Assembly: GCF_018873765.1 (NCBI RefSeq)
Contig: NC_057917.1
Span: 53,437,464-53,501,463 of the forward strand
Source of the DNA: Telopea speciosissima
Lineage: Eukaryota > Streptophyta > Magnoliopsida > Proteales > Proteaceae
Direction of reading: 5' to 3'
DNA: 64,000 nucleotides
Shown: positions 35,761-46,965 of the stretch, piece after piece
How the letters are laid out: every line of letters starts with the position of its first letter
How positions within the stretch are numbered: position 1 is the first letter of the stretch
The notes under the pieces: model-generated
The model's database searches: none
What the model saw: only the letters and a program-made list of their open reading frames with translations
Told to the model about the DNA's origin: nothing
Program-made: the position numbers and the translations under genes

Positions 35761-37475
35761 TGTAGGTGAAACTACGGTCCAGGGATAAAAACATGGTTTC
35801 CCAAGGAAACCAATTAACTGAAAATTAGGGTATTGCACGCCCTGGGTTATCCCATGGGTGCCCCATGGGTGCCTCATTTTAATTTTAGGGTTTTTCATGG
35901 TCTCCCATGGGAACCCTGGTGCATCTCTAATAGGGTTTCTCCTTCGCTCATGTGTCCCACGCAATTATAGAACACATTAAGGATAGAGAAAATACATCTC
36001 TAGTCATCACATGGCAAGAGGGATCCATACCATACTCGAATGCACAGCAAAAATAAATCGATTCGAGTTTCTTTCGTATCCCATAAATATTAATAATCAA
36101 TAAACTGAAAGAATTAATAAAGAACTGCTAACCTGGTGAGCCTCAAGTGTTGCTCCTTCAATAGACAGTGGTTCTTCCTCCAGTGAGCGCTCCAAGCAAA
36201 CAAATCTGAACCTCCAATGGTGCTACCAAGGTTCTTCAAGCCAATCCCAGATGCTCTCGAACTCTTCAGCACAGATCTAGGGTTTCACAAACCCTAACTT
36301 TCAAACACAGGTGAGAGAAGCAAGAAAAAGAAGAGAGATCACAAGAGGGAGAGAGAAAAACCAAAAACGTAGGAGAGAGAGTGTCTGCTCCAAAAACATG
36401 AAGAGCTTCTCTCTATTACGTTTTATGGTCCCCTATTTATAATATTTTGTTTTAATTAAATCCTAGTAGGATTTAATAGAACCCCTGTGAGAGTCTGACT
36501 CTCTCTCTCTTTGTTTGACAGTTCTGTTTAAACTCAAAGTGCTACACAGGTGAAGAAGCAGAATCTAATAGGAAAAGTATTAATTAGATTTTTTATTTAA
36601 TTATTAATGGATAATTACAGTTAGCACCAAATCCATTAATTAAATAAAGAACCAATTAAATTAACAAATTTCAAAAAACTCCCTATATGATAACAATTTA
36701 TCATATACAACCCCCCCCACTAATCAACACCATCATTATGGAATCTAGGGCATGTACACATGTACTGCCAAACCCCAATCCATAGTACATGTCCATATAC
36801 TAGCGTCTGTGCATCTGATCGGGTGCCGCAAAACTCGATAAAATACTTTGTTAAAATAATTATAAATAATGTATCATTTTATGTAAAATAGATTTTTGCA
36901 AAATCATTTCCAAAACGGTACTGGATCCAGATTTTGAACCGACCATGCACAGACAGTCTCTATCTTAGTGTTCCCCAATCAGACAGTGGCGACCGTGTTG
37001 GATAATTCCTTCACTCACAAAGTGTTCACGCATTCCCAGAACACCGGCTTTGACTCGCTTGAGTCTCAGTTATTGATGAACCAAAGAATGCGGTCACACT
37101 TTGCAATGACAGGGTTCCCTCAGGTACAGGGTGTCGGTGACACATGTCTATCCCTTCCTACATCTGGCAATAATACATGAGGGAATCAACAAAGTAGATT
37201 CTTCGCCAATGCACACATCAACCATGTGAGCACTCGCATTCGTACCCTGACATCACATGTCTAGGCATACCCAATGCGACGACCATATGATAAGGGTGCC
37301 CAGCCCATACCCTAGTCGTGACTACCATTTTAAGTAAAACTTAGAGACACATAATGCTCAAAAAGTTTATATCGCATGTGATAATATTAAACTAAAATGT
37401 ATAAAAGTTCAATACAAAGGTAAACCGGGTTGAACCGGACCAAACCGGGTTTGATGGACACACACTTGTCCAACA
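35761..37475 (-). repeat. 5' LTR of copia element 4
   Basis: 1715-base LTR. Like its partner it contains a CT-rich run (CTCTCTCTCT) and a polypyrimidine stretch. It is followed on the minus strand by the primer-binding site after three bases. Confidence 0.92.
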
Positions 37476-37919
37476 TCTCCTCCTCTCTGCCTCCTGACAT
37501 CTTCTCCCCCACCTCTTGGCATCTCTCTTTCGCCCCACCCTCTCTCCTCTGCCTGGCTTCTGCATTTCCCTCCACTACCCTCTCTCTCTCTCCTTAATTT
37601 TTATATAATGGCATATTCGGCAGTTTTGTTTCTAGAACTTCATGAGAGACATAGACAGCCTGCTATTGCAGAGTGACTCTCAAACGGAACAGTTTCCTCA
37701 AAGAATTTTCAGAGTCCTTAGGTTTCATTTCTGTTTGGCTCTTTTTCCGGATCACTCAAATAATCAGTCAACCATAGGATTGGTCTATCGTAACAAACAA
37801 TATTAGTGAAGAATGCGAATGTGTCGGAATCTTAATGACTCAATGTGAGAGAAGTTTACACTTCTGACTTCTATCAGGCTATGTGAATCACCCTCTTGCC
37901 TCGATTGCTTCAAAGACTT
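37476..37919. other. spacer between copia 4 and the Pack-MULE
   Basis: No gene is seen. The first 110 bases are very pyrimidine-rich (CTCC, CTCT words). Confidence 0.5.
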
Positions 37920-37928
37920 TATAAACAA

Positions 37929-38002
37929 AGGCAACTTTCACGGACACCCCCTATAACTATTCGAAAAGGCAAGTACACCCTAAATTTTGCAAAAATGTCA
38001 AA
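37929..38002 (+). repeat. left terminal inverted repeat of the Pack-MULE
   Basis: Matches the reverse complement of 39890-39963 at roughly 85%, including GGACACCCCCTATA and CACCCTAAATTTTGC. Confidence 0.85.
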
Positions 38003-38245
38003 GACTACCCTTATTTTATGATTATATTTCAACTAAATCCAGTCCGTTAGTCTTTTGCAGTTAAATTGCTGTTAATAATTTTATAATGGCAAAATTACCC
38101 TTTCAACAGAGTGAACTCCCCATAATACCCTTAAGAAAAGTCGTCGTCCCAAGCCCAAAAACCCTAAATCTCATTATCTCTATTCATCGTTTTCACCGGG
38201 TGGCGTAAGAAACAAGAGCAGCGTCGTCGTCCCAAGCCCAAAACC

Positions 38246-38566
38246 ATGGCCGATAACCTGGTGGAGGTGGAGGGTGGAGGTGGAGGGTATGGGTACGCCC
38301 CTTGGGTAGGATGCCGTAGAGAATCACGACCCATTTGGAATGCAAAAACTCAACCCATTTGCAGGCTTCATGGTCTTTTTGATTCAGTTAGTCAGAAAGT
38401 TTATAGTGGCTTAGAGCCATACTGGAATGCCATTGTTGAAGCTCTGTTTCGTTATTATTTGAAATTGGGGAGAATGGATTATATAGATCTTTTTTCCCCT
38501 CCCTCTTTTTATGTGTGTGAAGGAGCTAACCTGGCAAATCCCATCGATCATGCTTGCAGATATTGA
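38246..38566 (+). CDS. captured reading frame of unknown origin in the Pack-MULE
   Basis: 106 codons starting MADNLVEVE, then a Gly-rich stretch and a well-formed globular segment (HGLFDSVSQKVYSGLEPYW, RYYLKLGRMDYIDLF). Codon use looks gene-like, but I do not recognise the family. A 20-base tandem copy of GTCGTCGTCCCAAGCCCAAA lies just upstream (38141 and 38222). It could be a 5' part of a host gene captured by the element. Three in-frame stops separate it from the PADRE piece. Confidence 0.45.
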   Translation: MADNLVEVEGGGGGYGYAPWVGCRRESRPIWNAKTQPICRLHGLFDSVSQKVYSGLEPYWNAIVEALFRYYLKLGRMDYIDLFSPPSFYVCEGANLANPIDHACRY

Positions 38567-38590
38567 CCTTAGGGATGATTGAAGCGGGCA

Positions 38591-39079
38591 ATGGGGAAGA
38601 AAACACCTTGCGCTTCAAATCCTGGTGTGCTGAAATTGGTTCACTTGGGTGGGTATGTTGAGCTGTATTGGGAACCCATTACTGCCCATGAAGTCATGGA
38701 GAAGTATCCAAATCACAGTGTCACTCGTCCAGATTTTTGGAGGTATCCGTGGATCGTCATCCAGCCTGATTCTGTTCTGAAACCAGGAAGAGTCTTCTAC
38801 ATCATCCCAAACCATGTAATATTTGATTTGGTCAAAGCTTATAGACTTCGAAATTAGCTTTCTTCATTGAAACATCGATATCAGTCTCCTAGATCTCCTA
38901 AATCTCCTAAACAATCTCCTCAACAATCTTCACCGATTGGATCAGGGGCTAAGGTGAATCAAATTTACAGGGATTATGGTCACTATAAGGCTTCTTCTCC
39001 GGCTAGAATGACTACCACCAAACAGGTTGCAGATCGACGTGTTGAGACGAATGTAGAGCAACAACCCCCAATTAGATAA
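38591..39079 (+). pseudogene. captured DUF4228 (PADRE) gene piece
   Basis: Starts MGKKTPCASNPGVLKLVH and continues with GGYVELYWEPITAHEVMEK, then PWIVIQPDSVLKPGRVFYI. This is the N-terminal pattern of plant PADRE proteins, small stress- and pathogen-responsive proteins of unclear chemistry. One stop (TAG, 38855-38857) interrupts the frame after RLRN. The same frame then continues with a Ser/Pro/Gln-rich tail to 39079. The stop is one base change from CAG. Transcription from the element could give a truncated 88-residue product (inference). Confidence 0.7.
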
Positions 39080-39639
39080 AATCAAATACTCTCTAAATTA
39101 AAGATTGCAGACTCACTCACCCACCCTAGAGAACTGGACCTCTCAATTCAACTCAGTTTGGGGCGGTGGAGTCAGTTGATTTCTTACAATCTTAACATAA
39201 TCAGATTCAGAGAAACACAGAAGCAGCGAGACACACAGAGAGAAGAATAATAAATGATAAGAACAAGAAGATGGGGAAAAGGGGAGAGACAGAGAGTGAG
39301 AAAAAGAAAGGAGAGGTTGGGTTTAGACGGAAAAGGGTTGATTAACACCGAATCCATGCTTTTAGGTTCAGTTCGTTTGCTCTCCCCAGATTCTTCAAAA
39401 CCCGCTTCGTCTCTCACATCACCACAACCCAAATCGTTTTTCCTGGAAACCAATTGTTCACTGCTCGAATCCGACCTCCCGAATTCTTATGCGCGAGAGA
39501 GAGAAAGAAATCCACGAAAGTTCGCTTGTGAGCTGCCATGGATTCTTCGCTGATGTCCATTTTTGTCTTTTTCCTGCTTCACAGAGAGAGAGAAAGAAAC
39601 CCACAGAGACAGCAGAGAGACGACGAGCCGAGGAGGGCT

Positions 39640-39825
39640 GGAAGGGGTGGCGGGATTGCAGGGGAGCAAGAGAAGGAGGGCTGGAGGGGGTGGCGGTGGT
39701 GGTGGTGCAGCGACGGAAGATACAGCAGCAGGGGAGCAAGAGGAGGAGGGTTGGAGGTGGTGGCGGTGGTGGTGGCGGCGGCAGAAGAAACAGCAGCAGG
39801 GGAGCAAGAGAAGGAGGGATTTAAA
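39640..39825 (+). repeat. GC-rich tandem repeat inside the Pack-MULE
   Basis: About two and a half units of roughly 65-70 bases built on GGGGAGCAAGAGAAGGAGGG plus a GGTGGTGG run. Long Gly/Glu-rich frames here in several phases are composition effects. Confidence 0.65.
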
Positions 39826-39889
39826 TTACTAAGAGGGTAAAATTGACATTTTAATTTTTGGGATAACTTTACTTAACGTCAGGGGGAAG

Positions 39890-39963
39890 GTTGACATTTT
39901 TGCAAAATTTAGGGTGTATTTGTCTTTTCAAATAGGTATAGGGGGTGTCCATGAAATTTGCCC
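39890..39963 (-). repeat. right terminal inverted repeat of the Pack-MULE
   Basis: Reverse complement partner of 37929-38002, ending TTTGCCC before the duplicated taaaaacaa. Confidence 0.85.
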
Positions 39964-39972
39964 TAAAAACAA

Positions 39973-40774
39973 AGACCAAATTACAATATTTGAAGAAAAT
40001 GATAAACACAAAACAATTGACAGTAAGATGAAAAATTAAGAACTTCAAGTGATTCCTGATGTGAGTATATATAGAAAGGACATACCATTGTTACAAGAAA
40101 TTAAATAAGCACTTGATACATTGAGAGAAAGAGAGTGAATGATCGCAAGGAGCAGAGGGAGAAGAAGACTACACTAAGAAAACGTAAAATGCAGAAAGAA
40201 AGTAAAAGATAATTTAAATTGCAGGCTTGTGAATTGATCAAGAGATCCTTCTTCTTCTAAAATTCTGACTTTTATAAACATTCTTGGTATTTTATGGTGG
40301 TTCCTGACAGTTTCAGCAACTTCCACTCATCATTTTGAATTTAAATTTGAACATGCCAAGTGGTTAAGTAACTACCTACAACCTCCTACCTTATGTAACC
40401 ACCTTCCCACTTTGTTGTTCAAAATCAAAAGGGACCCTTGCATGACAAGTGCGCTGCACGGTCTTAAAATATACATAATATAGTCATGGTGTAAATTAGG
40501 GTGTAAACAATTTTCCTCCCCACCTTTGCATCCTAAGATGGGTGCTTGAGGTTCCCGTCTGTGAGAGAGAAAGAGAGTTGCAAAGTCACGGCGAAGTGGG
40601 GGGAGATAGGATGGGAAGGACGCAGAGGGAGTGACCGAATATCTCGTAAAAGTTTGAATTCGGTGTCCAATGACTAAGGGAAAGCCAACTGATGGCACAG
40701 ATCTATAATTATAATTTAAGAACGTACAAATAAGTTGGTAGAATGTACATACTGCCGCCCTATATTTTTTTAAG
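39973..40774. other. spacer after the Pack-MULE
   Basis: About 800 AT-rich bases; I see no gene or clear repeat. Confidence 0.4.
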
Positions 40775-41825
40775 GAGAAAGAACGCTAACCCAAACACAA
40801 CCCGACGCAAAAGACCGTCGCACTCCTGGAAAGGTGGAAAGGTCCTAGGGTGCGGCGGTCTTTTTGCGCAGGACTGGGTATGGGCGTTAGGGGTGTCAAA
40901 CAGTCAATTCGGCCCAGTTTCAGTCGGGCTGAATCGGTTTCAGTCTTGGAATGAGAGAAATCCGAACTGAAACCAAAACCAAATCGTTAAGAAACTTCGG
41001 TTTTTGATCGGTTTCAGTTTATTTTGGTTGTTTAATATTGGGTTAACACCGGTTTAGATTGGTTTGTTTTCAGATTTTAACTACAATGAAATCTTACATT
41101 AATAACTTGTAGTGAGGAGAAAAGATTCCATAAAAACACTTCCATTCACCTTCCCCAAGTCAAACAAATAAACAAGCATGAATATGAATATTAATTTGAC
41201 GGGTTCATGTTGTAATCCAAACAAAGAGGAATAAATGGTAAGGGAAAAATACCCACTATTGAAATCAATGGATAAATAGAGTTCCAAAATCATTGTTACA
41301 AATCATATAATTATTTATCATTAATTATAAGAGAAAAAAAACTAATAATGAAATCGATGAAAACTAGTCACTGAGAAGATAACTAATATTGAAATCACAA
41401 AATGAACCCGACTTTCAATCATTCATTTGACTATCCGACTAATTTTATATAGTGAACAAAGAGATCTATGGAAGCATTGTTACAAATTAATTTTCATATT
41501 CATAACCGCATAGTCATTGTTTTGTAACAATTCCCTTTAAGATCAAAAATTTTCTCACTAATATTGAAATCAATGGATAATCAATTCACCTATTCATAAC
41601 CTTATGCTCAATGATTTTTTATCGGTTTCATTCGGTTCGGTGTGGTCAGGTTTTCAATCGGTCCCATCATACCCCATCCCAAAATCAATCCAATAAGGAT
41701 TGGTTCGATTTGGTCTGGGTTTTTTCGATCGTTTTCAATTGGTTTTATCTGTTCGGGCGAGGTTTTGACACCCTTACTGGGCCCTTTTACACACCCACAA
41801 ATAGCATCGGTTAGCATTCCTTTTC
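40775..41825. repeat. palindromic element split by a hAT-like insertion
   Basis: The outer arms pair (AGAACGCTAACC near 40783 with GGTTAGCATTCC near 41810), and an inner hairpin (GACGCAAAAGACCG near 40803 with CGGTCTTTTTGCGC) is intact. A TAGGGGTGTCAA element (40888-41776) sits inside. It is related in its ends to 41840-42020. Confidence 0.5.
40888..41776. mobile_element. hAT-like non-autonomous element (TAGGGGTGTCAA ends)
   Basis: 889 bases bounded by TAGGGGTGTCAAA and its inverse TTTTGACACCCTTA, ends typical of plant hAT MITEs. The sub-terminal parts are full of CGGTTTCAG and TTCGGTT words and the centre is AT-rich. The 8-base flanks agree at about five positions, so it is old. No coding capacity. 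Confidence 0.6.
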
Positions 41826-41839
41826 CCAATTTTTTTTGA

Positions 41840-42020
41840 GAAAGAGAACGCTACTTGGTCTTGATCACGTGTACTGTGTGGCCCTTGTGCCCAATATAGG
41901 GCCGCGTGAAATGATAGTCGCAGCCTTTAGAGATTACCATCTTTTCATTGGGGTACGATGGCCATTTCACGCGACTCTATGTCTGGACACAGGGGCCACG
42001 CGTTGCACAATACCAGGTAG
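41840..42020. repeat. palindromic element, GAGAACGCTAC ends
   Basis: Arms pair over most of the length: GAGAACGCTAC with GGTAGCGATATT, GTGTGGCCC with GGGGCCACGCG, and GCGTGAAATG with CATTTCACGCG. No coding capacity and no clear target-site duplication. Confidence 0.5.
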
Positions 42021-42140
42021 CGATATTTATCCTTTATTTTTTTTGATAGAAAGGGTGAATCAGTGTACTATAAAAACTTTTTCTCACCATTATGATCTCA
42101 AACAATCCCCTGACTGTTGCTCAACGACTCTGATCTAATA

Positions 42141-42665
42141 TCACCACACACACTGTACAGCCTTTGGTATCACTGTAATGCATACTCCTGTTAATAACAC
42201 CGGCTGGAGCAATGTGTCATCATGCTCACAAGTAGAATTTGAACATGGGGCCTGTGTTTGAGCGCTCCCCAATTTATACCTTTTTCGTCTTTTTGAGATA
42301 TCACGAACCGTGGTTTTAATCTCAAGAATCGTAGTGGCAATTCGGCGGCGCGTTCTCAGGTGCTTGATGAAATGGGTGATTTTATGAAGGCGACGGAAGT
42401 GACCATGTAATCCTTCTTGTTCTGCAACACGGACCACAAACTTGTCGACAACATCTTCTGTGTCATGGACGACACTCTCCAAGCTTTTATCTGTTTTATG
42501 GGTTTCTTCCCATGCATTGGCATCTCTTAAGACAGCTTGCATAGTCTCCAATTCATCTTTGATGTACCTGAAATCACTCTGGAACTCCTGTCCCAAGAGT
42601 TTCAGCTCTTCCTGAAGCAAACGATCGAGTTTGCCAAGAAGAAACCTTACAGCACTCTCTGCCAT
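42141..42665 (-). pseudogene. coiled-coil-only NLR fragment
   Basis: 174-codon open frame. Residues 1 to about 150 match the Rx-type coiled coil of NLR1 and NLR2 (MAESAVRFLLGKLDRLL, EDVVD motif kept), with a short in-frame loss in the DETTKAWIKQ region. The last 25 or so residues are unrelated, and the NB-ARC and LRR parts are missing. The 5' flank resembles those of the NLRs for several hundred bases. It could be a dead remnant or a small coiled-coil protein that acts with full NLRs; the sequence does not decide. Confidence 0.75.
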
Positions 42666-42710
42666 TCCGCTTTTGTGAAAACAGACTTTTTTGAATTTGA
42701 AACGCCACAA

Positions 42711-43410
42711 AACGTGGGTTCACCACATATTTCCTGTTTGTACAATGGAGTAATTCATGGTTGGACTACTGTGGATATTGTTGCCTTTTTTCTGGTACTA
42801 GTGAGTACGGGGCTCATTGGAAAAAAACTTTGCTGCTACAAATTTTGCTATTATGGTTGTAGCAAGGATGTTCCTGCTACAAGGCCAGCAGCCAAGGAAA
42901 TGAAATAATTCACTTCTCCTTTGGGTTCATAAATACCCTCCTAGATTATAGTATTTTTTTAAAATACCTTTTAATATCTCATTTCCTTGACTGCCAGCTT
43001 TGTAGCAAGATACAAGTGTAGCAACAAAATTTCTTCGTGCTCATTAACTACTTAGGTTGCAACTTGCATTGTCATGGTTGTCATTTCAACTTTCGGTGAC
43101 TAAAATGGAAGTCTCTATAATCGCATGCATCTATTTTTGGTAAAAATTGTACGCATCTTATAGAGGAAAATGGCGTATGCTTTTTTCGATTTAGTCCTCC
43201 CCCTGAGGTCATTCTCATGCACAGGATTGAGAGCAAATTCTCCCACTGACAGCTTTCTAAAAGTTTGAACTTCGATACAGAAGAGAATGATTGGGTGGGG
43301 GGTGGGGGTTAAGGTAGGGATGTAAACAGATAGTTAAAAATACGAATTTGATTTGCATCCATATCAATTTAGGTGTATTAATTCACATCTGGGCATAGAA
43401 TATCCAGATC
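42711..43410. other. 5' flank of the coiled-coil NLR fragment
   Basis: No gene. The stretch near 43150-43190 (CGCATCTTATAGAGGAAAATG) resembles 51616-51640 upstream of NLR2, so the NLR promoter side was copied too. The block duplication starts at 43411. Confidence 0.45.
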
Positions 43411-45784
43411 AAATATCATTATGGGCATAGAAGAAAACCACAAGTAGAATGCATGAGAGCTCATAAAAAACCTGAAGTCCCTAAGCTTAAAAACACGTAT
43501 CCAATAGTCACTTTGACTAACACGTATAAAGACTGAAAAAACAAAATCAAACCTTCACTCCATGGCTATAAAATTCTGCATGGCTACCCCCACAAAAAAG
43601 AGAAAATGCATCAAAGGGTCTTATCATCTCGAGAGTGAACTAACTATCCCAATAACTAAAGGCAAATAGAAAACAGTTTTCCCACCTTTTGGTAGAAGCT
43701 AATTAACTTAGAAACAAAATTTATCACCTACAATAAATGCAAAAACAGTAAGATGCAACATGCTTAATAGATGTATATCGATTCCTGTTTACCCCAAGTG
43801 GAAGAAAGAAAAGTATGCATTTAAATCCAATTTTTACATGTTTAAACCCTAGAAAAAAACTTATTCAGAGTTTGAATCTTAGAGTTGGATTAAATTGTCA
43901 GATCTTAAAATTATACGAATCCTAGGTTATTTAGTTTATACCAAGTTAAAGTGACCCTTTAATGGCCAAAGAAACAAGGGCAGTTTTGACAATTTCCCAT
44001 AAGCGATTCAAACCTAGGAATTCAATTAAAGTATTCTTTAATAAACAATTAATAGGGCTGGTTTGTCTTTTTCTTTTTTTGATGAAGAAGAAATAAATCA
44101 GTTTTGACAATCTTTCTGAAAACAATTACCACATACTGGTCTCAACCTTTTCTTTTTTCCTTTTTTTTAACACATATTTCAGTACTTGTTTTAGAGGTCC
44201 CTTTATATCTTTTATCCCATTCACACTGGAGAAATGCAGTTTAATTGGGTTGTGATCTTCAGCCTAGAATAAGGATAAGAAGAAGAGCTTACATATGCAA
44301 GCATAGACTTCTTGTAAGAACATTTTTTGGAGTAACTGGAGGAATATTGTATTGGAGGGTGAGAAACAGGTTTTATGTGAATCTTATGTCAATTTATTCA
44401 GAGTTCCATACATTGTAGAGTCAAAATTACACATATGAGACACTATACTTGAACAGTTTCGACATCATCTATATCACTTCAGGTTCTGTTGCCAATTACC
44501 AAAAAAAATAAATATATAAATAAAATTATGTCATCACAATCAATGCCTATGAACACTTACTAGGAGAAAGAAAGTGATTCACCATCTCCAAAGAGGGAAT
44601 GTAGATCCCCTGAATGTCCTTCTCTCTATCAGAGCTCTGCCAAATGAATTAGTCAATTTAGAGAGGTAAAAGCAGCATGTTACTTCAACTGAACGATCTT
44701 TACTCTATATTACCAAAAAAGTTCAATTAATGTAATCAGCGTCTAATCACCTCATGGTACCAAGAAAACATAGGAATGAACCCCAGACCATCCACGATCT
44801 TAGGACCGGTTTCTACTCCAATTCTTCTACATGCATCAAGTAATGTGTTCAACTTTTCAATTGAATCAACCTGAAAAGTACAAAGTCAGACTAAATATTG
44901 AGACGATATTTCATACGTAGAAATATAAAGTATCATTCTCAGAAGAAATTGGAAATATGAGGTTTAACACCAGCCCTGAAACCGACATGAATGATCTGAT
45001 CCTTCACACAAGATATAGATGATACCGTGGGAAAAATGTTTCTAGTCAATGAAAATTCATTAAAATTTAAAAACATGCAATTTATACATGAGAATTGGAA
45101 TACAATTACAGGGAAGAACTAACTGCAAAACACAATATTTATGTTTAATTTTTTCATTATTTTATGAATGAAAACCAGGTCTACATTGCAAGAATTTGGA
45201 ACTCTTATCATTACACTATAGTAACAAGCATTTTTTTTCCCGATTGATATATGAACAGAAAATTGAAAGTGCAATCAGGTGATTCGTTAAAATGTTGTTT
45301 CTGGAAAGATCTACTGTGTAAGATGGAAGTCCATTCCATCCTTTATGATGCTACTACAGAAGATTAATGAGTAGATTGTAAGTTGCTTACATAATCCTCT
45401 CCTCGACACCAGAGGCCATGGTTTCCAGGTACATAGAAGACATACATGAATCTTTCCTTCAATAGAGACATTGTCAACACAAAGGTCTTGTACATCTCAG
45501 CCACATCACCTGCAACAAGAAGAATATCCTTCTTGTATCTCACAGCTGATAAGCATTTCACCCAAGCCATGTTTTCTGAGTAGTCAGTGTGCAAATCAGA
45601 AAGCACAAAAAACCCGAGGCCCAGTTGTCTCTCCATGATCAGAAGGCAATATTTCAGGCCTTCTAATGTAATTTTTTCTTATTTCTTTCCTGTCTCTTTT
45701 GGGGATGAAACGATCCGAAATGTACTTGGGCCAGTTGCGCTCTCAAGGTAAGCTCACACAGGATGGGAAGAACCCCACCACCAT
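43411..45784 (-). pseudogene. truncated metallophosphoesterase duplicate
   Basis: Holds counterparts of coding exons 1 (45391-45784), 2 (about 44764-44883) and 3 (about 44597-44650) only. The duplication breaks off just before exon 4, so the GHTH motif and C-terminal part are absent. Exon 1 has a one-base gain shifting the frame before SDLH. The catalytic GNHD is changed to GNHG. The acceptor before the start codon is CAC instead of CAG. There is no promoter counterpart. It is clearly non-functional. Confidence 0.88.
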
Positions 45785-46399
45785 GTGTATGATGTGGCAA
45801 AAGGTTCTTGTATCACAGTAGATATACAATCTTCAAAAAATCGACTAAAGTTATTAATCCCACAAATACAATAAGTTGATATCTATGCTTCTAGCAAAAA
45901 ATCAAATTCATAGTATCTAGAAATCTGATTCCAACAAAGCAGGTCAAAAGAAGAGAACCTCGATATGAAGATTCAGCAGAGCTCAGACTAATCCAGTTCC
46001 GAAAGAGCAGACGAACCGCGTAGCCTGAGAAATGAAAAGTTTAAGGGTAAAAAAAAACTTCAATTCTCAAAAACACATAAGACCCATTGATATTAACAGT
46101 TAAAAATCAGAAATTTGACAAGATGGAAGATAAAGATCTCAGGAATCCGTGAAAGACAGCTAAAAGTGAAAAAGACAAAAATCTCAGAAAAATCAATACG
46201 GAGCAACAGCTGCAATTTTCAGAAACAACTGAGTGATTGAGGTAGACGGGTTAAAAGATGAAACTTAGCAGCTGAAATTCGTAGATGATACCCCGAATAA
46301 AATGTCATTGGCATGGTCAAGATGAACCCGAATAATGACTTTAATCCATTTCCCGCGAGGGAAAAAATAAAACCTCCGGTATTCTAGTTATTAATGGTT

Positions 46400-46630
46400 C
46401 CTCTATGTGCCTAAGAGGTGTCAACAACACTGTTAGGCTCAACACAGGTAGGCTGAATGGACACAGTTAGTTTGGTGACAACAGACTTATTGACAAGCTT
46501 GCATTGCATTTGAAGACCATTGTAACAAGGATTGTCATTCCAAGATTTCGCATGAACGGTAACCATGTGTGAATCCGTCTTATATTGAATCTCACTCATC
46601 AAAATAGACCACTGCATTAAGGTTTTCCAC
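46400..46630 (-). pseudogene. pyruvate kinase exon 3 fragment, copy B1
   Basis: Partner of the fragment at 25022-25346. It reads KCKLVNKSVVTKL and similar pieces of exon 3 with interruptions. Its 3' part was lost where copy B's deletion joins near 46385-46400. Confidence 0.7.
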
Positions 46631-46807
46631 CTTCAAAATTCAAACAATCAAATTAAATGAGTCAGTTAAGAGTACAAACTAAACGATCAAAAAGGATTCC
46701 TACATAGAGGAACCATTATCAGTATGGCACATGAGCTCAAAAAGGAACCAGGTCAACCACTAGTGTAGAGAATTCTTTTGAAATTGAATACATTAATTTG
46801 TACTTAC

Positions 46808-46965
46808 CATATCCCACTTGCACTGACTGAACTAAGCTTTTTGGGGTGACTGTCACAGAGGAACCTGACCCAGACAGGGTAAGAAGATATCGTTTTGAGC
46901 GTCCCTCCTCTGACTTGACAAGATAGACCAACAGGAAGTGCGCAACATTCCAATCATATTCGCAA
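46808..46965 (-). pseudogene. NLR C-terminal tail fragment, copy B
   Basis: Open frame reading NVAHFLLVYLVKSEEGRSK and then SGSGSSVTVTPKS, the C-terminal end of the NLR family, through to a GTAAGT donor. Everything N-terminal is missing. Better kept than copy A at 25525-25682. Confidence 0.78.

Larger units (their letters stand above)
29987..37475 (-). mobile_element. Ty1-copia LTR retrotransposon 4, long LTRs
   Basis: 7.5-kb element with two 1715-base LTRs and a near-match target-site duplication (TCTTC at 29982-29986, TCTCC at 37476-37480). The initiator-Met primer site (TGGTATCAGAGCC) is at 35745-35757 on the minus strand. Parts along the minus strand: gag remnant with a CX2C zinc knuckle (about 35030-34640), integrase (about 34280-33140), RT (about 33080-32300) and RNase H (about 32130-31730). 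The long LTRs and the RNase H tail resemble the Angela/Tork side of copia (inference). It is broken, with several breaks and a shortened gag. The LTRs are about 96% alike by sampled comparison. Confidence 0.92.
37929..39963 (+). mobile_element. Pack-MULE-like element with captured gene pieces
   Basis: 2.03-kb element with inverted terminal repeats of about 74 bases (37929-38002 and 39890-39963; GGGCAAATTTCATGG type) and a 9-base target-site duplication with one mismatch, tataaacaa/taaaaacaa (37920-37928 and 39964-39972). The ends and duplication length are typical of Mutator-like elements. There is no transposase. The inside holds a captured reading frame (38246-38566), a DUF4228/PADRE gene piece (38591-39079) and a GC-rich tandem repeat (about 39640-39825). 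It is non-autonomous. Confidence 0.85.

Noticed and set aside
39487-39840. Several overlapping Gly/Glu- or Ser/Pro-rich frames
   Set aside because: Composition effect of the GC-rich tandem repeat inside the Pack-MULE; all phases are open.
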